Shown: positions 20,652 to 31,177 of the stretch, one piece after another
Numbering within the stretch: the first letter of the stretch is position 1
Layout of the letters: each line of letters starts with the position of its first letter
Origin: Symbiodinium natans
Lineage: Eukaryota; Sar; Dinophyceae; Suessiales; Symbiodiniaceae
Assembly: GCA_905221605.1 (NCBI GenBank)
Contig: CAJNDS010000157.1
Coordinates: forward strand, 148,024-212,023
Length of the DNA stretch: 64,000 nt
Direction: 5' to 3'
Notes under the pieces: model-generated
Databases searched by the model: none
The model's input: the letters and a program-made list of their open reading frames with translations, nothing else
What the model was told of the DNA's origin: nothing
Translations under genes and position numbers: made by a program

Positions 20652-21202
20652 CTACAGAGGGCAGATTCAGTACCAGCTGCGAGTTCAGTTTTCAGTCGTG
20701 AAGTTGAGGTTCTTGATGCGTTTGCGGTCATCAGGCTGCCTCTGCACCCCCGACTGGCGCACCTCGCCTTGAAAGCGCCCACAATTCAGGACGCGACCTC
20801 GTGTGCTGGCTGGGAAGGTATCTCACGAAAGCACTGCACTAAGGCAGCCCCTGCACACATACAAAAAGATCGAGCAAGCTACTCGACTCAGAGTACTGAG
20901 AATGTCAGACAATGCTCTTTGCAGGATGACGGACCTGGGGACGCAGTCTCCTCAATTGCAGAGCTGTGTGCTCTACTTGAACAGGCCGGCCTGCTTTCCA
21001 TCGTGGCAGCCATCTTGGTGTGGTATGTACAACATCTAGCTCAAACACGAGGGCATGTGAAAGCCAGCTAGTGATTGCATAGCCTCCTTAGACAACTCAA
21101 CATTGAGGGCTCTTGACACGGAGAGCTATGTTGGGTTGGACATGCACTTTCCAAGCCATCGCATGTGCGTGCCAGCAGGAAAGGGACATACTGCAGCGCC
21201 AG
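20652..21202 (+). CDS. Multi-exon gene fragment, unknown protein
   Basis: Three exon candidates line up. 20652-20817 encodes ADSVPAASSVFSREVEVLDA ... HLALKAPTIQDATSCAGW and ends at GAAG|GTATC. 20925-21022 encodes DDGPGDAVSSIAELCALLEQ then AGLLSIVAAILV, a hydrophobic helix, ending at TG|GTATGT. 21108-21202 encodes ALDTESYVGLDMHFPSHRMC and ends at CCAG|GTGGGT. The second and third exons are phase-compatible. The first joins the second in frame only if its donor is TGG|GAAGGT (a GA donor), so the join is uncertain. The short hydrophobic segment suggests a membrane-associated protein; no family is recognised. Confidence 0.45.
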
Positions 21203-21479
21203 GTGGGTCTGTTCAACTCTGCCAGTCCGATTGTTCATCGTGCGTTTTCGAGTCACCTGCATTGCATGCCTGCAAAAAGCAATAGCACAGCCCCCTATGA
21301 ACCCCAATGTGTGTCCTGCGTAAATATGCCCAAACCCCCTCAATTCCACCCTCTAAACTCAAGCATAAAGCCCTACAAACCCCCCCATCCACAGGAGCGC
21401 GGCGCCAAAGTCAGCGCCGCGCCTCTCTGCGCTGACGCGCGTGCGAGGCCAGGGCCCATCCGGGTTTGGGAGCTTTGGG

Positions 21480-22041
21480 TTTGAATTTGGTGTCTCTTGT
21501 TTTGGGTTTAGTTTAGGGTTGGGGTTAGCATGTTCTCTGTGTGTGTGTGTGTGTTTTTTTGTTTGGGGGGGGGGGGGGGGAAGGGTTCGTGCGAGAAGTT
21601 GAACCCTGTGGCGCTGCAAGAGCGTGCTGTGCAAATAACATGTGTATACGTACTCTTTCGCAGGATATGAAAGAGCTATCTGCCTGCTTTGCTGCCTAGG
21701 GATCTAGGAGCAAGGGTTAAAGGAAGGGGGGACCCCAAATGACCGATGCCCCAAATGGCTTTGGATCCTAAACTGCTTAAGCTTTGTAGCTGAGTAGGTA
21801 ACCTTTAACTTTTTTTGGGAACATATATTTATATACATATATATATATATATATACATATTTATTTAGTTATTTATTGTTTTTCCCCGCCCTAATTGAAA
21901 GGCTAACATTTCTTTGGCCCAGGGTACTCAGCAATTTGGTAAACCGAGCCACACGGGAGGCTGTTGGCTCTCAAGACGAGGGCCCTGCCTGCTCGTCGGA
22001 GTCTTGTGCATTAGCTGGAAGGTTCCCCCCTATACTTGACA
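21480..22041. repeat. Simple-sequence stretch
   Basis: Contains (GT)n near 21535-21552, a G18 tract near 21563-21580, and (TA)n with TATT near 21826-21880. No gene is visible. Confidence 0.7.
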
Positions 22042-22070
22042 CCTAAACCCTAAACCCTAAACCCTAAACC
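22042..22070 (-). repeat. Telomere-type repeat block (CCCTAAA)n
   Basis: Four C-strand units sit immediately upstream of an inverted-repeat element. Confidence 0.85.
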
Positions 22071-22181
22071 AAGAGTCGGGGGTACTATAATCACGATTGA
22101 GGACAGCCCTTGAGAGGGATCCCAAAGCATTCGGGTTCAGGCTTCCTGGGGCTCCTGGATATGCTAAAAACAGCTTCAAGA

Positions 22182-22315
22182 GCCCTCTACTTGGAGGTTC
22201 ATGAGTACTTAGAAGCCCAATGATAGCTGTACTTATGAGCCCCCCTAAGTCCTCTAAGTGGGTTACAGGCTTATCATTAGAGTTGTAAGAATCCATGGAG
22301 CTCCAAGTAGAGGGC
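22182..22315. repeat. Inverted repeat, 15-bp arms
   Basis: GCCCTCTACTTGGAG at 22182-22196 is the exact reverse complement of 22301-22315. The similarity extends a few bases with mismatches, around a 104-bp loop. It may be a small fold-back element. Confidence 0.6.
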
Positions 22316-22606
22316 AAGAGCGTTCCCCGGACTCCGACTTCCCGCACGGAGCTGAGGCTACAAAGGCATCCGAGCCCTACCGGGACAGTGTCAGCAAGTG
22401 CCCACTTCCATCAGCAGATGGAGAGTGATATCGAGCAGATCGGAGAGATCATCGGGACTTGTAAACTCCAAGCCCTTCACCAACCGTGCTTCTCAAGTCA
22501 TGAAAAGAGCCGCATCAGGCCGTGCAGCGATACGTCACAGGCATTCGGAGTTCGTAGGTGAGAAGCCCTCAAGTGAGGCATGCTGCGATGAAGCCCCCAA
22601 ACACGC

Positions 22607-23173
22607 ATGAGAGCACACAACATGGCACTTGCCACGCTGTTTTCCGCACGTGGCCATGGCCAGAACACACATCACCTGTTGATCTCATGGCGCGGCTATA
22701 TGCGGTTAATGTTTCAGGTACTGCAGAATGCTGGGCAGCTCCAGAGAGCGCCTGTCCTGCAACTTAGCCATGGGCGGCAACGGTACCCGGAGTTAGATCT
22801 TCAGGTGTCCAAAGAACTGACTTCCTCTCTTGAGCACTCTGGGCCTGGGCTTCCCCTATCTAGGTTTAGGCCTTCCACTGCCGCGGCCTCTGCCCAGACC
22901 TCCGGACACTCTATTGCTGGCGGGTTTGGCAAGCAAGAGAAGCTTGAGCCTGAATGGCCCAGAGGAATATGCAAGCTGAGGATGTACTTGGGTTCGAATA
23001 TAGTTAGTAGGTCCTCAGCTCTAAAGCCTGAACCCCCAAATGAAAACCTCAAAAGTCTCGGCTTCCGCAAGGAGCTTCCTCCTGCTGCCCGAGCCTTGAG
23101 CATTCGCAATCCTGGACCTTTCCTCGCCCTTGCCTATCCAGAGAGGGTGGCCAGGCTGGGCCCGCATGGTTGA
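22607..23173 (+). CDS. Open frame of 188 codons, unknown protein
   Basis: The frame runs from ATG 22607 to TGA 23171 and contains LQLSHGRQRYPELDLQVSKE and NENLKSLGFRKELPPAARAL. It ends just before the longest telomere-like block in the window. Alternative frames in its first 150 bp (DLMARLYAVNVSG) are equally plausible, so only parts may be exonic. No domain is recognised. Confidence 0.3.
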   Translation: MRAHNMALATLFSARGHGQNTHHLLISWRGYMRLMFQVLQNAGQLQRAPVLQLSHGRQRYPELDLQVSKELTSSLEHSGPGLPLSRFRPSTAAASAQTSGHSIAGGFGKQEKLEPEWPRGICKLRMYLGSNIVSRSSALKPEPPNENLKSLGFRKELPPAARALSIRNPGPFLALAYPERVARLGPHG

Positions 23174-23405
23174 GGGGTTTGGGTTAGGGTTTAGGGTTTA
23201 GGGTTTAGGGTGTAGGTTTAGGGTTTAGGGTTTAGGGTTTAGGGTTTAGGGTTTAGGGTTTAGGGTTTAGGGTTTAGGGTTTAGGGTTTAGGGTTTAGGG
23301 TTCGGTTTAGGGTTTATAGGGTTTATAGGGTTTTTAGGGTTTAGGGTTTAGGGTGGTTCAGGGTGGTTCAGGGTGGTTCAGGGTGGTTCAGGGTGGTTCA
23401 GGGCT
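23174..23405 (+). repeat. Largest telomere-type block plus decamer repeat
   Basis: About 25 TTTAGGG units, nearly perfect from 23215 to 23300, occupy 23174-23359. Five exact GGTGGTTCAG units at 23354-23403 follow directly, suggesting that a degenerate telomere unit seeded a new tandem repeat. Confidence 0.95.
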
Positions 23406-23666
23406 TGGGGCTCAGGTAGGTGGAACAGGTTCCCATATTTAGGGCTTTCACAGTACCACCTCATCTTTAGTGTAAAAACAGTTCCCCAGATGTGGTACTT
23501 GGGTCCAGGGCATTCTGCTAGTATGGACATGTGAGTGGATAATTGCATTGGGGCTTAGGGTTTAGGGTTCAGGGTGTCAAGTCCTTTTCTGATCCTCCAT
23601 CAAGGAGCCTCTTTGGCCCACCGATGAAGGGCGCGAGTTGGGGTTTGTAGGCAGATATCCAGTCTC

Positions 23667-23987
23667 ATGCCTGGCATGGGAGCTTGTTCAATCGAGAACG
23701 GAGACGAGGGATACTTTCGAAGATCTGAATTAGCAATTGCGAGCACCCACCCGGCAGGCGAGCGAAAAACAACCGTTTTCTTCTGCGGGACGGAACGTCT
23801 TGCATCGCCCGTCACCTACATCCACCAGCCACCACAGGTGCTGCATGCTTGTCCTTCCCTCAATGCCGGTGAGCTTCTGTCACGGTCTAAGGTCAAGGAC
23901 CCAGTGCTGCAGCAAGAGGAGCGAAGGGTGCCAGAATCAAAAAGGCACACGAAAGCAATCAAGATTCGTCGGGCCGATGCTTCTTGA
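23667..23987 (+). CDS. Open frame of 106 codons, unknown protein
   Basis: From ATG 23667 the frame reads MPGMGACSIENGDEGYFRRS, then KTTVFFCGTERL and VKDPVLQQEERRVPESKRH, ending in a basic tail. Composition is protein-like throughout. The overlapping frames are Ser/Arg-rich. The family is unknown, and splice boundaries inside it cannot be excluded. Confidence 0.38.
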   Translation: MPGMGACSIENGDEGYFRRSELAIASTHPAGERKTTVFFCGTERLASPVTYIHQPPQVLHACPSLNAGELLSRSKVKDPVLQQEERRVPESKRHTKAIKIRRADAS

Positions 23988-24030
23988 ATCTGCGACACCG
24001 TCTCGACAAGTTGGCTGCACTTGGTCCTGA

Positions 24031-25043
24031 GACTCGGATGTCAGCCGCGGCCCTCGTGTTGTCAACGCGCAGGCGCACGGCAGTGCGTCTGACCTGGTTT
24101 AGTACGTAAGACTTTCGCTTTCTCCACACACGGGGCCGCTGGGGGGACCTCCCGTACTTCCGGGCGCTTCGAAAACACGCGGTTTCGAAACGAATCCGTC
24201 TCTGGCTTCTAGGGGTCCGGACGCTATAGGACTTCCACCGTGCACGGCTCCTTCAATGTTCCTTAGGGGTCGGGCGATGGTTGTCGGTGTTTTTGAAGGG
24301 CGACGGAAGCACCACCTGGGCCGCGCATGAGGAACATCAGCCGCTCGGCAGGGGCTCGTGTCTCGGAATTCCGTCCAGTTTTGCCCAAGGCTTCTATTGG
24401 GTCCAGCCGCCCCTTTGCTTGGAGGAGTTTCTTGCGGTGGGGCGCATGTTCAGAACCAACGCCTGGTCCTTGGCATGGACAGTGGCTGGGTAGCTTGTTT
24501 TCTTGAAAGACGCAAGAGGTGCGCATAAGCCCCGCATTGTTGCCAAAGCACTTGTGAGTAGCGACTGCCCACCTGCAACGGTCCTTTAACAAGTGTGTCT
24601 CCGCCAGCACTCGCAACCGAGAACAGAAGCCAAAACCAGGGACTTTGTGACTTTGTGCCTGTTAGGAACTGAATTGCTAGGCTCTTATACTAATAGGGAC
24701 TTTGCAGGCAGTCTTCGCTTACATGGACTGCGGCCGACGCGAGCATGTCCCACGAGCATCCCCAAGCCACATTAACTCCCAAGCCCCAAGTCTACAACCC
24801 GAAGCCCTAAATGCCAAAACCCAAAGCCCAAAACCCGAAGTGCTAAATGCCAAAACCGCCCAAAACCCGAAACCCTAACTCCCACAACCCGAAGCACAAA
24901 ATCCTAAATCCGACTTTTAAACCCTGATTCCGAAAGCTCAAACCGTGGACCCTACGCGCTCAAGGTTGTAACGCTGGCTGCTCCCTTGACAGCTTCGGAG
25001 GCCTCAAAGGATGTTTTTTGGAGATTTGGGGATTACAAGGATT
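24031..25043. other. No confirmed gene
   Basis: Open frames exist on both strands at 24263-24616 (minus: HRKKLLQAKGRLDPIEALGK) but neither is preferred. From 24770 to 24950 the sequence is degenerate CCCAAAACCC/CCCGAAGC text. Confidence 0.35.
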
Positions 25044-25190
25044 TGGGGTTTAGGGTTTAGGGTTTTAGGGTTTAGGGTTTTAGGGTTTAGGGTTTAGGAT
25101 GTTGGTGAGATTAAGGTTTCAGGTTTGTTGTGTTTGGGTTTTAGGCTCAGGATTAACCACGCGGGCTGCTACACCCTAAACCCTAAACCC
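25044..25190. repeat. Telomere-type repeats in both orientations
   Basis: G-strand GTTTAGGG units (25044-25098) are followed about 70 bp later by three C-strand CCCTAAA units (25171-25190), giving a loose inverted arrangement. Confidence 0.85.
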
Positions 25191-25251
25191 TCGCATGTGC
25201 AAAAGTCGAGCGGTGGTGACATCTTGCACCCTAAGCCCAAGACTCATGTGC

Positions 25252-25344
25252 GGGTTTCCGAAAATAGGGGGCCCCTAATATAGACCCTCCAAATAGTAGG
25301 ATCCCTTAGAACAAGGACCCCACCCCTAATTTCGGAAACCCCCA
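25252..25344. repeat. MITE-like fold-back element, family A
   Basis: GGTTTCCGAAAATAGGGG at 25253-25270 and CCCCTAATTTCGGAAACC at 25323-25340 form terminal inverted repeats of 18 bp with two mismatches. The interior words (CTCCAAATAGTAGGATCCC, AACAAGGACCCC) recur, reverse-complemented, in the copy at 46.57 kb. Confidence 0.7.
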
Positions 25345-25529
25345 TGTTCTCTCTTCGAATGGTCGACTGGCGCACGTCTTGATGGATCCAATCTGCCGGC
25401 CCCCTTGGCAAAATCAGGTTCAGTGTGCATCTTCCGTTCATGAAACCACAGGACGGTGTCATCTGAGCACTGCTGGTAGACATCTGGAGACTGATGGCAG
25501 TACATTCTGTAGCGGAGCCAGCCAAGCAT
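25345..25529 (-). CDS. Exon candidate, unknown protein
   Basis: The minus-strand frame reads MLGWLRYRMYCHQSPDVYQQ, then CSDDTVLWFHERKMHTEPDF and a basic tail. Composition strongly suggests coding. It abuts a family A element at lower coordinates and telomere-like repeats at 25545. The family is unknown. Confidence 0.42.
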
Positions 25530-25544
25530 TCTCGAAGCCGGCAG

Positions 25545-25589
25545 GGGTTTAGGGTTTAGGGTTTAGGGTTTAGGGTTTAGGGTTTAGGG
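25545..25589 (+). repeat. Telomere-type repeat block (TTTAGGG)n
   Basis: Six nearly perfect GTTTAGGG units. Confidence 0.9.
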
Positions 25590-25735
25590 AAATCTGACCC
25601 GATTGTGTTTTTTTGCGATCTTGGAGCATCTGTCAATCCGAGCCATGGCCACTCAGCGAGAGCTTTCGTAGCTCGGCTGAGGAAGACGGGATCAAGCCGA
25701 GACTGCAGCCTATTCTTGGCTTTATATAGGTTGTA

Positions 25736-25809
25736 TAGGGTTTAGGGTTTAGGGTTGATATAGGGTTTAGGGTTTAGGGATTAGGGTTTAGGGTTTAGGG
25801 TTTAGGGTT
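25736..25809 (+). repeat. Telomere-type repeat block, degenerate
   Basis: GTTTAGGG units mixed with TATAGGG and GATTAGGG variants, ending 40 bp before the exon candidate at 25849. Confidence 0.85.
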
Positions 25810-25848
25810 ATTCCTTGAGGCCTACGTCGGTCGGCTGCGACTTCGCAG

Positions 25849-26019
25849 CTGTCTCGTGGCCATCTGACCACAGTGAACCCGATTCTTGGATCCTGGATTG
25901 AGGCTGTTCTGACTTTGCTGGAGCCAAATGAGCTCATCCCTGAAACATCTGATTTCAGTCTTCGTCCTTCCGGAACTTCTCTGAAACCTGGGTCCTTTGG
26001 ACAAGTGGACGGTGGCAAG
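25849..26019 (+). CDS. Exon candidate, unknown protein
   Basis: After CTTCGCAG the frame reads LSRGHLTTVNPILGSWIEAV, then LTLLEPNELIPETSDFSLRP and GSFGQVDGGK. It reaches TAA at 26020, or alternatively splices at GGCAA|GTAATT. Other frames contain stops or have shadow composition. The family is unknown. Confidence 0.5.
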
Positions 26020-26200
26020 TAATTGTTGACACTGCGCAGATGCGACATGTGCAACGCTGTTCTGGTTTGCAGGCTAGGCATGCGCCAGAGGATTCAAGGT
26101 TTAGGTTCTGGGTCGGTCAGATGGCCGCAAAACCTGTTCCTGATCTGAGGATCTGCAGTATGCGCACTCAGACACCAGCACCGACGAGGGCGAAACCGCC

Positions 26201-26592
26201 GTGATCAGGTTCCCGGCTCATGCTTGGTCAAAAACCCTGGTTCCGAATCACATGCCGCTTTGGTGTCTCGCTCCTCTGCGTTGTGCAATTGCGCAGGTTT
26301 ATTGGAAGGGCTGCACTTCGTCCTCCACCCCGCCTCCGCAACGAAACCTTCCTTCGCTCAACCTTCGCCAGGCAAGGATGCGCAGGGGATTGCAGGGGCT
26401 GTCAGGGTGTGGATGGCACGTGAGACCAGGTTGAGCAGGGCATGGGTGTTATGTATTCACTCTTGTTCAATGCATTCAATGCCTTCCCATGATTCTGCCT
26501 TGAGCAGCAAGAATCATAGGGCCATCGCCTCCGCACTTGCTACGGACGATTACGGACGTGGGTGGGGGTTGTGCTACATTAGTGTGGCCTGA
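26201..26592 (+). other. Undecided open region
   Basis: All three forward frames are open. The most protein-like (26212-26290) reads GSCLVKNPGSESHAALVSRS then ALCNCA, which resembles the Cys spacing of the EGF-like modules at the right end of the window, but one partial module is not enough to call it. Confidence 0.25.
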
Positions 26593-26659
26593 AAAGGCAC
26601 AAACAACCGCCAACGAGTCCCTATAGCTGCCCTAGCTCAAGATGCTCAACAGTGGGCCC

Positions 26660-26661
26660 TG

Positions 26662-26692
<31 letters not shown>

Positions 26693-26925
26693 TATTCGAT
26701 ATACGTATACATATATATATATAGTATTTTCTATGCAATTCCTGTCAGGGCAAGGGAGTTCGGCAGCCAGGCCCTCCACGTCGTTTTGGAGACTTGGCCT
26801 GGCACGTTGAGCTATGAGAGGCTTCTGGTTTTGGGGTTTAGGTGTAGGGCTTAGGGCTTAGGGCTTAGGGCTTAGGGCTTAGGGCTTAGGGTTTAGGGTT
26901 TAGGGTTTAGGGTTTAGGGGTAAGG
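26660..26925. repeat. (TA)n tract and telomere-type block
   Basis: An alternating TA/CATATA stretch occupies 26660-26722. At 26833-26925 lies a run of GCTTAGGG units passing back into GTTTAGGG, the same variant mix as at 19.85 kb. Confidence 0.9.
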
Positions 26926-27069
26926 GCTGATTTAGGGCTTTGTTTTGTTTGAAGTTTTTTGTGCTGCGAAAGGCCAGGTCTTACTCACTGCATGGGCTGG
27001 GGGAGCCTTCCTAAGCCCAACACCTCAATCTGGCCCCCCCCAAAATGTTTAAACAGCTCATAACCCTAG

Positions 27070-27400
27070 ACTCTGAACCACTGAACCCAAACTGAAGAAA
27101 TCCGAAACCCTAAACCCTAGGCCCTAAACTACCCTGAACCCTGAACCAACCCTGAACCCTGGACCCTATTTAGAAGCCAAGAATTGCCGAATCCCTCGCG
27201 ATCTCAGGATCGACGGGTGCAGTGGCTTGCCAGAGATGGACTTCGGGGATTCATTGTGGGAGTGGCTTTTAGGGTCTGGTTTAGAGTTTATAGGGTTTAG
27301 GGCTTAGGGTTTAGGGTTTGTAGGGTTTAGAGCTTATAGGGTTTATGGGGTTTAGGGGATAGGGTTTAGGGTTTATAGGATTTTAGGTTTAGGGCTTAAA
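27070..27400. repeat. Telomere-type repeats, both orientations
   Basis: C-strand CCCTAAACCC and CCCTGAACC words at 27070-27170 face G-strand GGGTTTATAGGG words at 27270-27400 across about 100 bp. Confidence 0.8.
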
Positions 27401-27425
27401 GGGACCATTTTGGAAGAGGAGTCCT

Positions 27426-27665
27426 ATGATAGGCGGAAATCGTACGGAAGCTGACTTCTTCGGTATGCAGACTGGAACGGCTCACCGCTATACTAGTAAT
27501 GTAGACCAGCCACCCATTCCGGACTTACAAGGTCTTATAGTTCTATGTAGAGCCTGCGCTTGGCCTGGCATCGCGCGAAACATGACAATGTCACATCGCG
27601 GAGCACCATGGACGAGAGATCTTAGGCGTGCCGCACGCAGCCCTAGTTTGAGGCATAGAGTTTAG
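27426..27665 (+). CDS. Weak open frame, unknown protein
   Basis: The 79-codon frame starts MIGGNRTEADFFGMQTGTAH and continues through QPPIPDLQGLIVLCRACAW to a basic end. It follows telomere-like repeats directly. No domain is recognised. Confidence 0.28.
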   Translation: MIGGNRTEADFFGMQTGTAHRYTSNVDQPPIPDLQGLIVLCRACAWPGIARNMTMSHRGAPWTRDLRRAARSPSLRHRV

Positions 27666-27779
27666 GGTGAACCTTCTCTTGCACTCCGGCTGACTGTTCG
27701 CCGTGCTCAGCCAAGACATTCTCAACCCGAAGGACTAAGCCTAAGCCCTATATAGATAAGCCCGAAACCCCATCCGTCC

Positions 27780-28318
27780 ACATACATGTCAATGTATATA
27801 CATATATATATATATACACCGATTTATGTATTGATTTATTTTCGATACTTATTTATATTTCGTTATGTATTGACTTATTTGTGTTTGTTTATTTACATCT
27901 GTTTGTTTAGACTTGTCTGTTTATAGCTCTACATACGCATATGTATATATCTTGAATCTTTCCTCTTTTCAAAAAGCTGATCTTTATGTTCACCTTTGAC
28001 ATAACTCAGGCAAGGTGCAGCTGCTGGTGCCTTGTCCTGCGGGGCCTGGGGCGGCTTCTGGGGCCTCTGCAACGGTTCCGTGATCGGATGCTCGGCCGCT
28101 CGGCCGCGCAGAGAGGAAGGACTCGGGTTTAGGGGTTTGTAGGGTTTTTTGTGGGGTCGGTCGTTTAGATGCATCCGAAAAACCAACGGCCACTCGGCCG
28201 CGCAGAGGACTTGGGTTTAGGGTGTTAGGGCATTTTGGCGGGGTTAAGGTTTAGGGTTTTGGGTTTTTTAGGGCTGAAGTCATGAATTCGGCCGAGGTCG
28301 GCTTGATGGCAGCTCCCT
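27780..28318. other. No gene seen
   Basis: TA-rich with TTTATTTA words to 27940, then Pro/Arg-type shadow frames and a duplicated GGCCGCTCGGCCGCGCAGAG word near 28090 and 28185 (separated by about 95 bp). Confidence 0.4.
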
Positions 28319-28418
28319 TCACTCTAGGCCGGCCGGTGCTCGCACGCGCGCTGCAGGGCTTGTAGGGCTCGGCAAGGTGAGGGTGTGTTGGCTCTGATTA
28401 TAGCGGCTGCTCCGACAC

Positions 28419-28739
28419 ATGCTGGATCGAAAGCTCCACATACCACATGAAGCAACGATATATGCGGGCAGCTTTAGCTGGCGTCTAACCCCAGCACCTA
28501 TCAGCCTCCCAGCACGCAGGCCAAAAACGCCCCTGCATGATCCCGACAAAAAGCCAGGGAAACAGCACACAGAGAAGCCCAGCAAAAATTCTGCCTTCAC
28601 AGGCTTTTCGGTCCCGGTTCTGACGGGCATGATGGCTTGGACCGGCCTTGTAGTGGGCTCTACATCTGCACCAAGCATGGACATGCCAAGGACATGGCTT
28701 CGAGGTCTTCTGGCTTACTGTAGGGTTTGGGGTTGGTAG
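28419..28739 (+). CDS. Weak open frame, unknown protein
   Basis: The last two thirds read KPSKNSAFTGFSVPVLTGMM, AWTGLVVGSTSAPSM and MPRTWLRGLLAYC, with a moderately hydrophobic stretch. The opposite strand is also open (28319-28684), so orientation is uncertain. Confidence 0.3.
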   Translation: MLDRKLHIPHEATIYAGSFSWRLTPAPISLPARRPKTPLHDPDKKPGKQHTEKPSKNSAFTGFSVPVLTGMMAWTGLVVGSTSAPSMDMPRTWLRGLLAYCRVWGW

Positions 28740-28979
28740 CCCTGGGTCCATGCACATTGAAGCAGAGTGACTCATGAAGGCTTACCTCGGTTCTGTGGAT
28801 GTGAGCTTGACCCTAAAAAGGCCCTAAACTCACAAGACAAGGTTGCTTCGATTCGAGCAAATCCTCGGCTTCAAGTTCTCAAGTCGTCTTCGCCAAAAAG
28901 CCCCAAACCCTCCAGCACCAAAGCCCTCATCACCCGCACCCTCTCCCCCTCAACCACAGCCCCCCTGAACTCCGAATCC

Positions 28980-29646
28980 CCACTCCCCCTCCCAAAAGGA
29001 ATCCAAGCCCGAAACCCTAAACCCTAAACCCCTACCAAATCCCCTCAAAGGCTCCTCGGCCGGCGTTGGCGCCGGCCTGGTTGGCCAGGCCCTGAGGACT
29101 CTGGACGTTTGCCTGACTGCCACGGGGGTTTGGGGTTTAGGGCTCAGGGTTGATTATCGGATTATAGGGTTGTAGGGGTTTAGAGTGTAGGGTGTTTAGG
29201 GGTTTAGGGTTTAGGGGTTTAGGATTTATAGGATTCAGGGTCTGGGGGGGGAAATCGGGCCGGCGAACAACATGCAAAAGGCACACCCTGGACTTTCCAT
29301 AGCCCACAGCCCTCAGACCCCCGAATGCCATAAACACCCCGAAGCCATCCTGAGCCCAGAACAAACCCTCACCCGAAATGCCCCCTAAACCCAAAAAAAA
29401 CCCATAAACCCCATAAACCCCATAAACCCTATAAACCCTATACACCCTAGAAAACCCTATAATCCCTAAGCCCGAAGCCCGAAGCCCGAAGCTCTCTTTG
29501 CTGAGGTGGTGGCTGCGCAGGATACCTGTACAGTGTGCACGACTCAGCTCGAGGCTCAGGCGGCCTTCCTACTTGAAGCGGCCTAAACCCTAAACCCTAA
29601 ACCCTAAACCCTAAACCCTAAACCCTAAACCCTAAACCCTAAACCT
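28980..29646. repeat. Telomere-type and CCCGAAG repeats
   Basis: CCCTAAACC at 29010-29030 is followed by GGGTTTAGGGG variants at 29130-29250. ATAAACCC units occur at 29400-29450 and three GCCCGAA units near 29470. The block 29583-29646 is nine perfect CCCTAAA units. No gene lies between. Confidence 0.85.
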
Positions 29647-30074
29647 GGTTTCAGGGGGGGTTTAGGAGGTTTTGGGCATTTAATTAGGGGGTTTAGGGTC
29701 ATCAGATCCCAGGAAAGGGAACAAAAGCAAACCTCGACCTCTGCGTCTGCGCCCTGAGAATTCCTCAAGCCCGTATACAGTCGCAGTGCATCTCGAAGCC
29801 AACCAACTAGTCTGGGCAAGGAGTTGACTGACGCACTCCCCCAAGACACCTGACTGAGGAACAGCGACGGCCAAGAGCACGCAGACGTCAGCAGCGTCAG
29901 CGCATGCTGCAGTGACGAGTTTCAAGAGCCTGCTCCTAAAGCGTTTGAAAGCGCTTGCGGTCGCGTTGAGACGTCAGCCTGGTGAGTGACAGCGTTCAGC
30001 TGACCTCCGCAAGTTAGTTCCCTTTCCCATCCTTCCCGAAAGGGTCTCGGCAGCTGTACGAGTGTGGTAATACT

Positions 30075-30322
30075 TCATTGCCGAAGTCACATGCTTGAGT
30101 CTGTCGGCGCAACGCGACTTCCTGCTCAACAGCCTGAGCTCTGCACGAACCAAGAGACGATGTCTGGCGGTCCCTGGGGCCGTTGAGGCCTGGGCCTTCA
30201 CATTTGAAACGGCGGCTGTGCGGTTCATCATCAGCCTGCTCATGGAGGTTGCTCTCAAATATTCGAAACTTAGATCGCTCCTACCCGAGCTTCGAAAAGA
30301 ATCCCAAAGACACGGACCCTAA
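30075..30322 (+). CDS. Exon candidate, unknown protein
   Basis: The frame contains LSLSAQRDFLLNSLSSARTK, AVEAWAFTFETAAVRFIISL and LMEVALKYSKLRSLLPEL, with helical periodicity, and ends at TAA 30320. The acceptor is probably CCGAAG near 30086. The family is unknown; the opposite strand is also partly open. Confidence 0.38.
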
Positions 30323-30511
30323 TGTGGAATGGCCCATATCCTTCCTCAGCCCTATACGCTGCACGTCCAAGCTAAGCCAGGGCCCCCCAAGACCATCCCA
30401 GTAGGGCTGAGGGTTTCGGATTCCATTGGTTAGGGTTTGTAAGCCATGGCGGCGACGATGACCACGCATCATAGAGAGCACCAGACAAGCCTGGAGTGAG
30501 CTCGTTTGATC

Positions 30512-30805
30512 AGTATGTGCGAGGTGTATTCTGGTCTCTCTTTTCCTCATGAACAGGACCCCTTGAAAAGGGGACCCGAATCTCGAACAACCCTGGTATC
30601 AAGCAGCCAGACTGGGCACCGGCTTGCCTTTGAATGCTCTGCTTCAGTCAACCAATACCAGGTCATGGGCCATCTTTCGGTGTGCTATCGTAGTGATTGT
30701 GGCTGCCTGCCACTTCCTGCAGAAGGCTGGAAAACAGGCGCGTGCCCTCTGCCCCTAGCTGTGCGGACGGTTTCGCGGGATATGGGCGGAATGCCATCAC
30801 AGTAG
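30512..30805 (+). CDS. Open frame of about 97 codons, unknown protein
   Basis: ATG 30512 opens MCEVYSGLSFPHEQDPLKRG. The frame later reads QTGHRLAFECSASVNQYQ, HLSVCYRSDCGCLPLPAEGW and ACPLPLAV before TAG. Five Cys residues in the middle suggest a small disulfide or metal site. It converges with, and slightly overlaps, the minus-strand frame ending at 30797. Confidence 0.38.
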   Translation, partial: SMCEVYSGLSFPHEQDPLKRGPESRTTLVSSSQTGHRLAFECSASVNQYQVMGHLSVCYRSDCGCLPLPAEGWKTGACPLPLAVRTVSRDMGGMPSQ

Positions 30806-31177
30806 GATGTGTTTGTGCCTTCCCAAATCAAGCGGATTCCATGAGGTCCTGACTTCCAACGCTGGCATCGCAGTTAGAATTGGGGGTGTCGTCAACCGGT
30901 GCATCGTCTTCAAGTCACTTACCCGCTTTCTCTCCGAAGATTGTCTCTCTTGAGAAGCGGATCGTGTGACTGGTCTGCGGCTTGGTTCCTGAACGATTGC
31001 TGTAGGGGGCTGGATGCTAGACTTGCTCATGACCTGAATGTTTTCTGACAGACCTCCCAAAGGAACTAGTTCGTCTTGCTTCATCACTACTTCTTTGTAT
31101 AACTTGGTGTTTCTCTCTTCTTGCCGTCCCTCAGTGGCTCCTCTTGTCTTCCGTCTTGAGCTGCTGAACTGGGGCAC
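30797..31177 (-). CDS. Open frame of 126 codons, unknown protein
   Basis: The minus-strand frame is complete from ATG 31177 to the stop at 30797. It contains RQEERNTKLYKEVVMKQDEL, LSENIQVMSKSSIQPPTAIV, a Ser/Arg-rich middle and TPPILTAMPALEVRTSWNPL. Charge and composition fit a soluble, partly disordered protein. The complementary frames lack comparable composition. No family is recognised. Confidence 0.42.
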   Translation of the reverse strand: MPQFSSSRRKTRGATEGRQEERNTKLYKEVVMKQDELVPLGGLSENIQVMSKSSIQPPTAIVQEPSRRPVTRSASQERQSSERKRVSDLKTMHRLTTPPILTAMPALEVRTSWNPLDLGRHKHILL

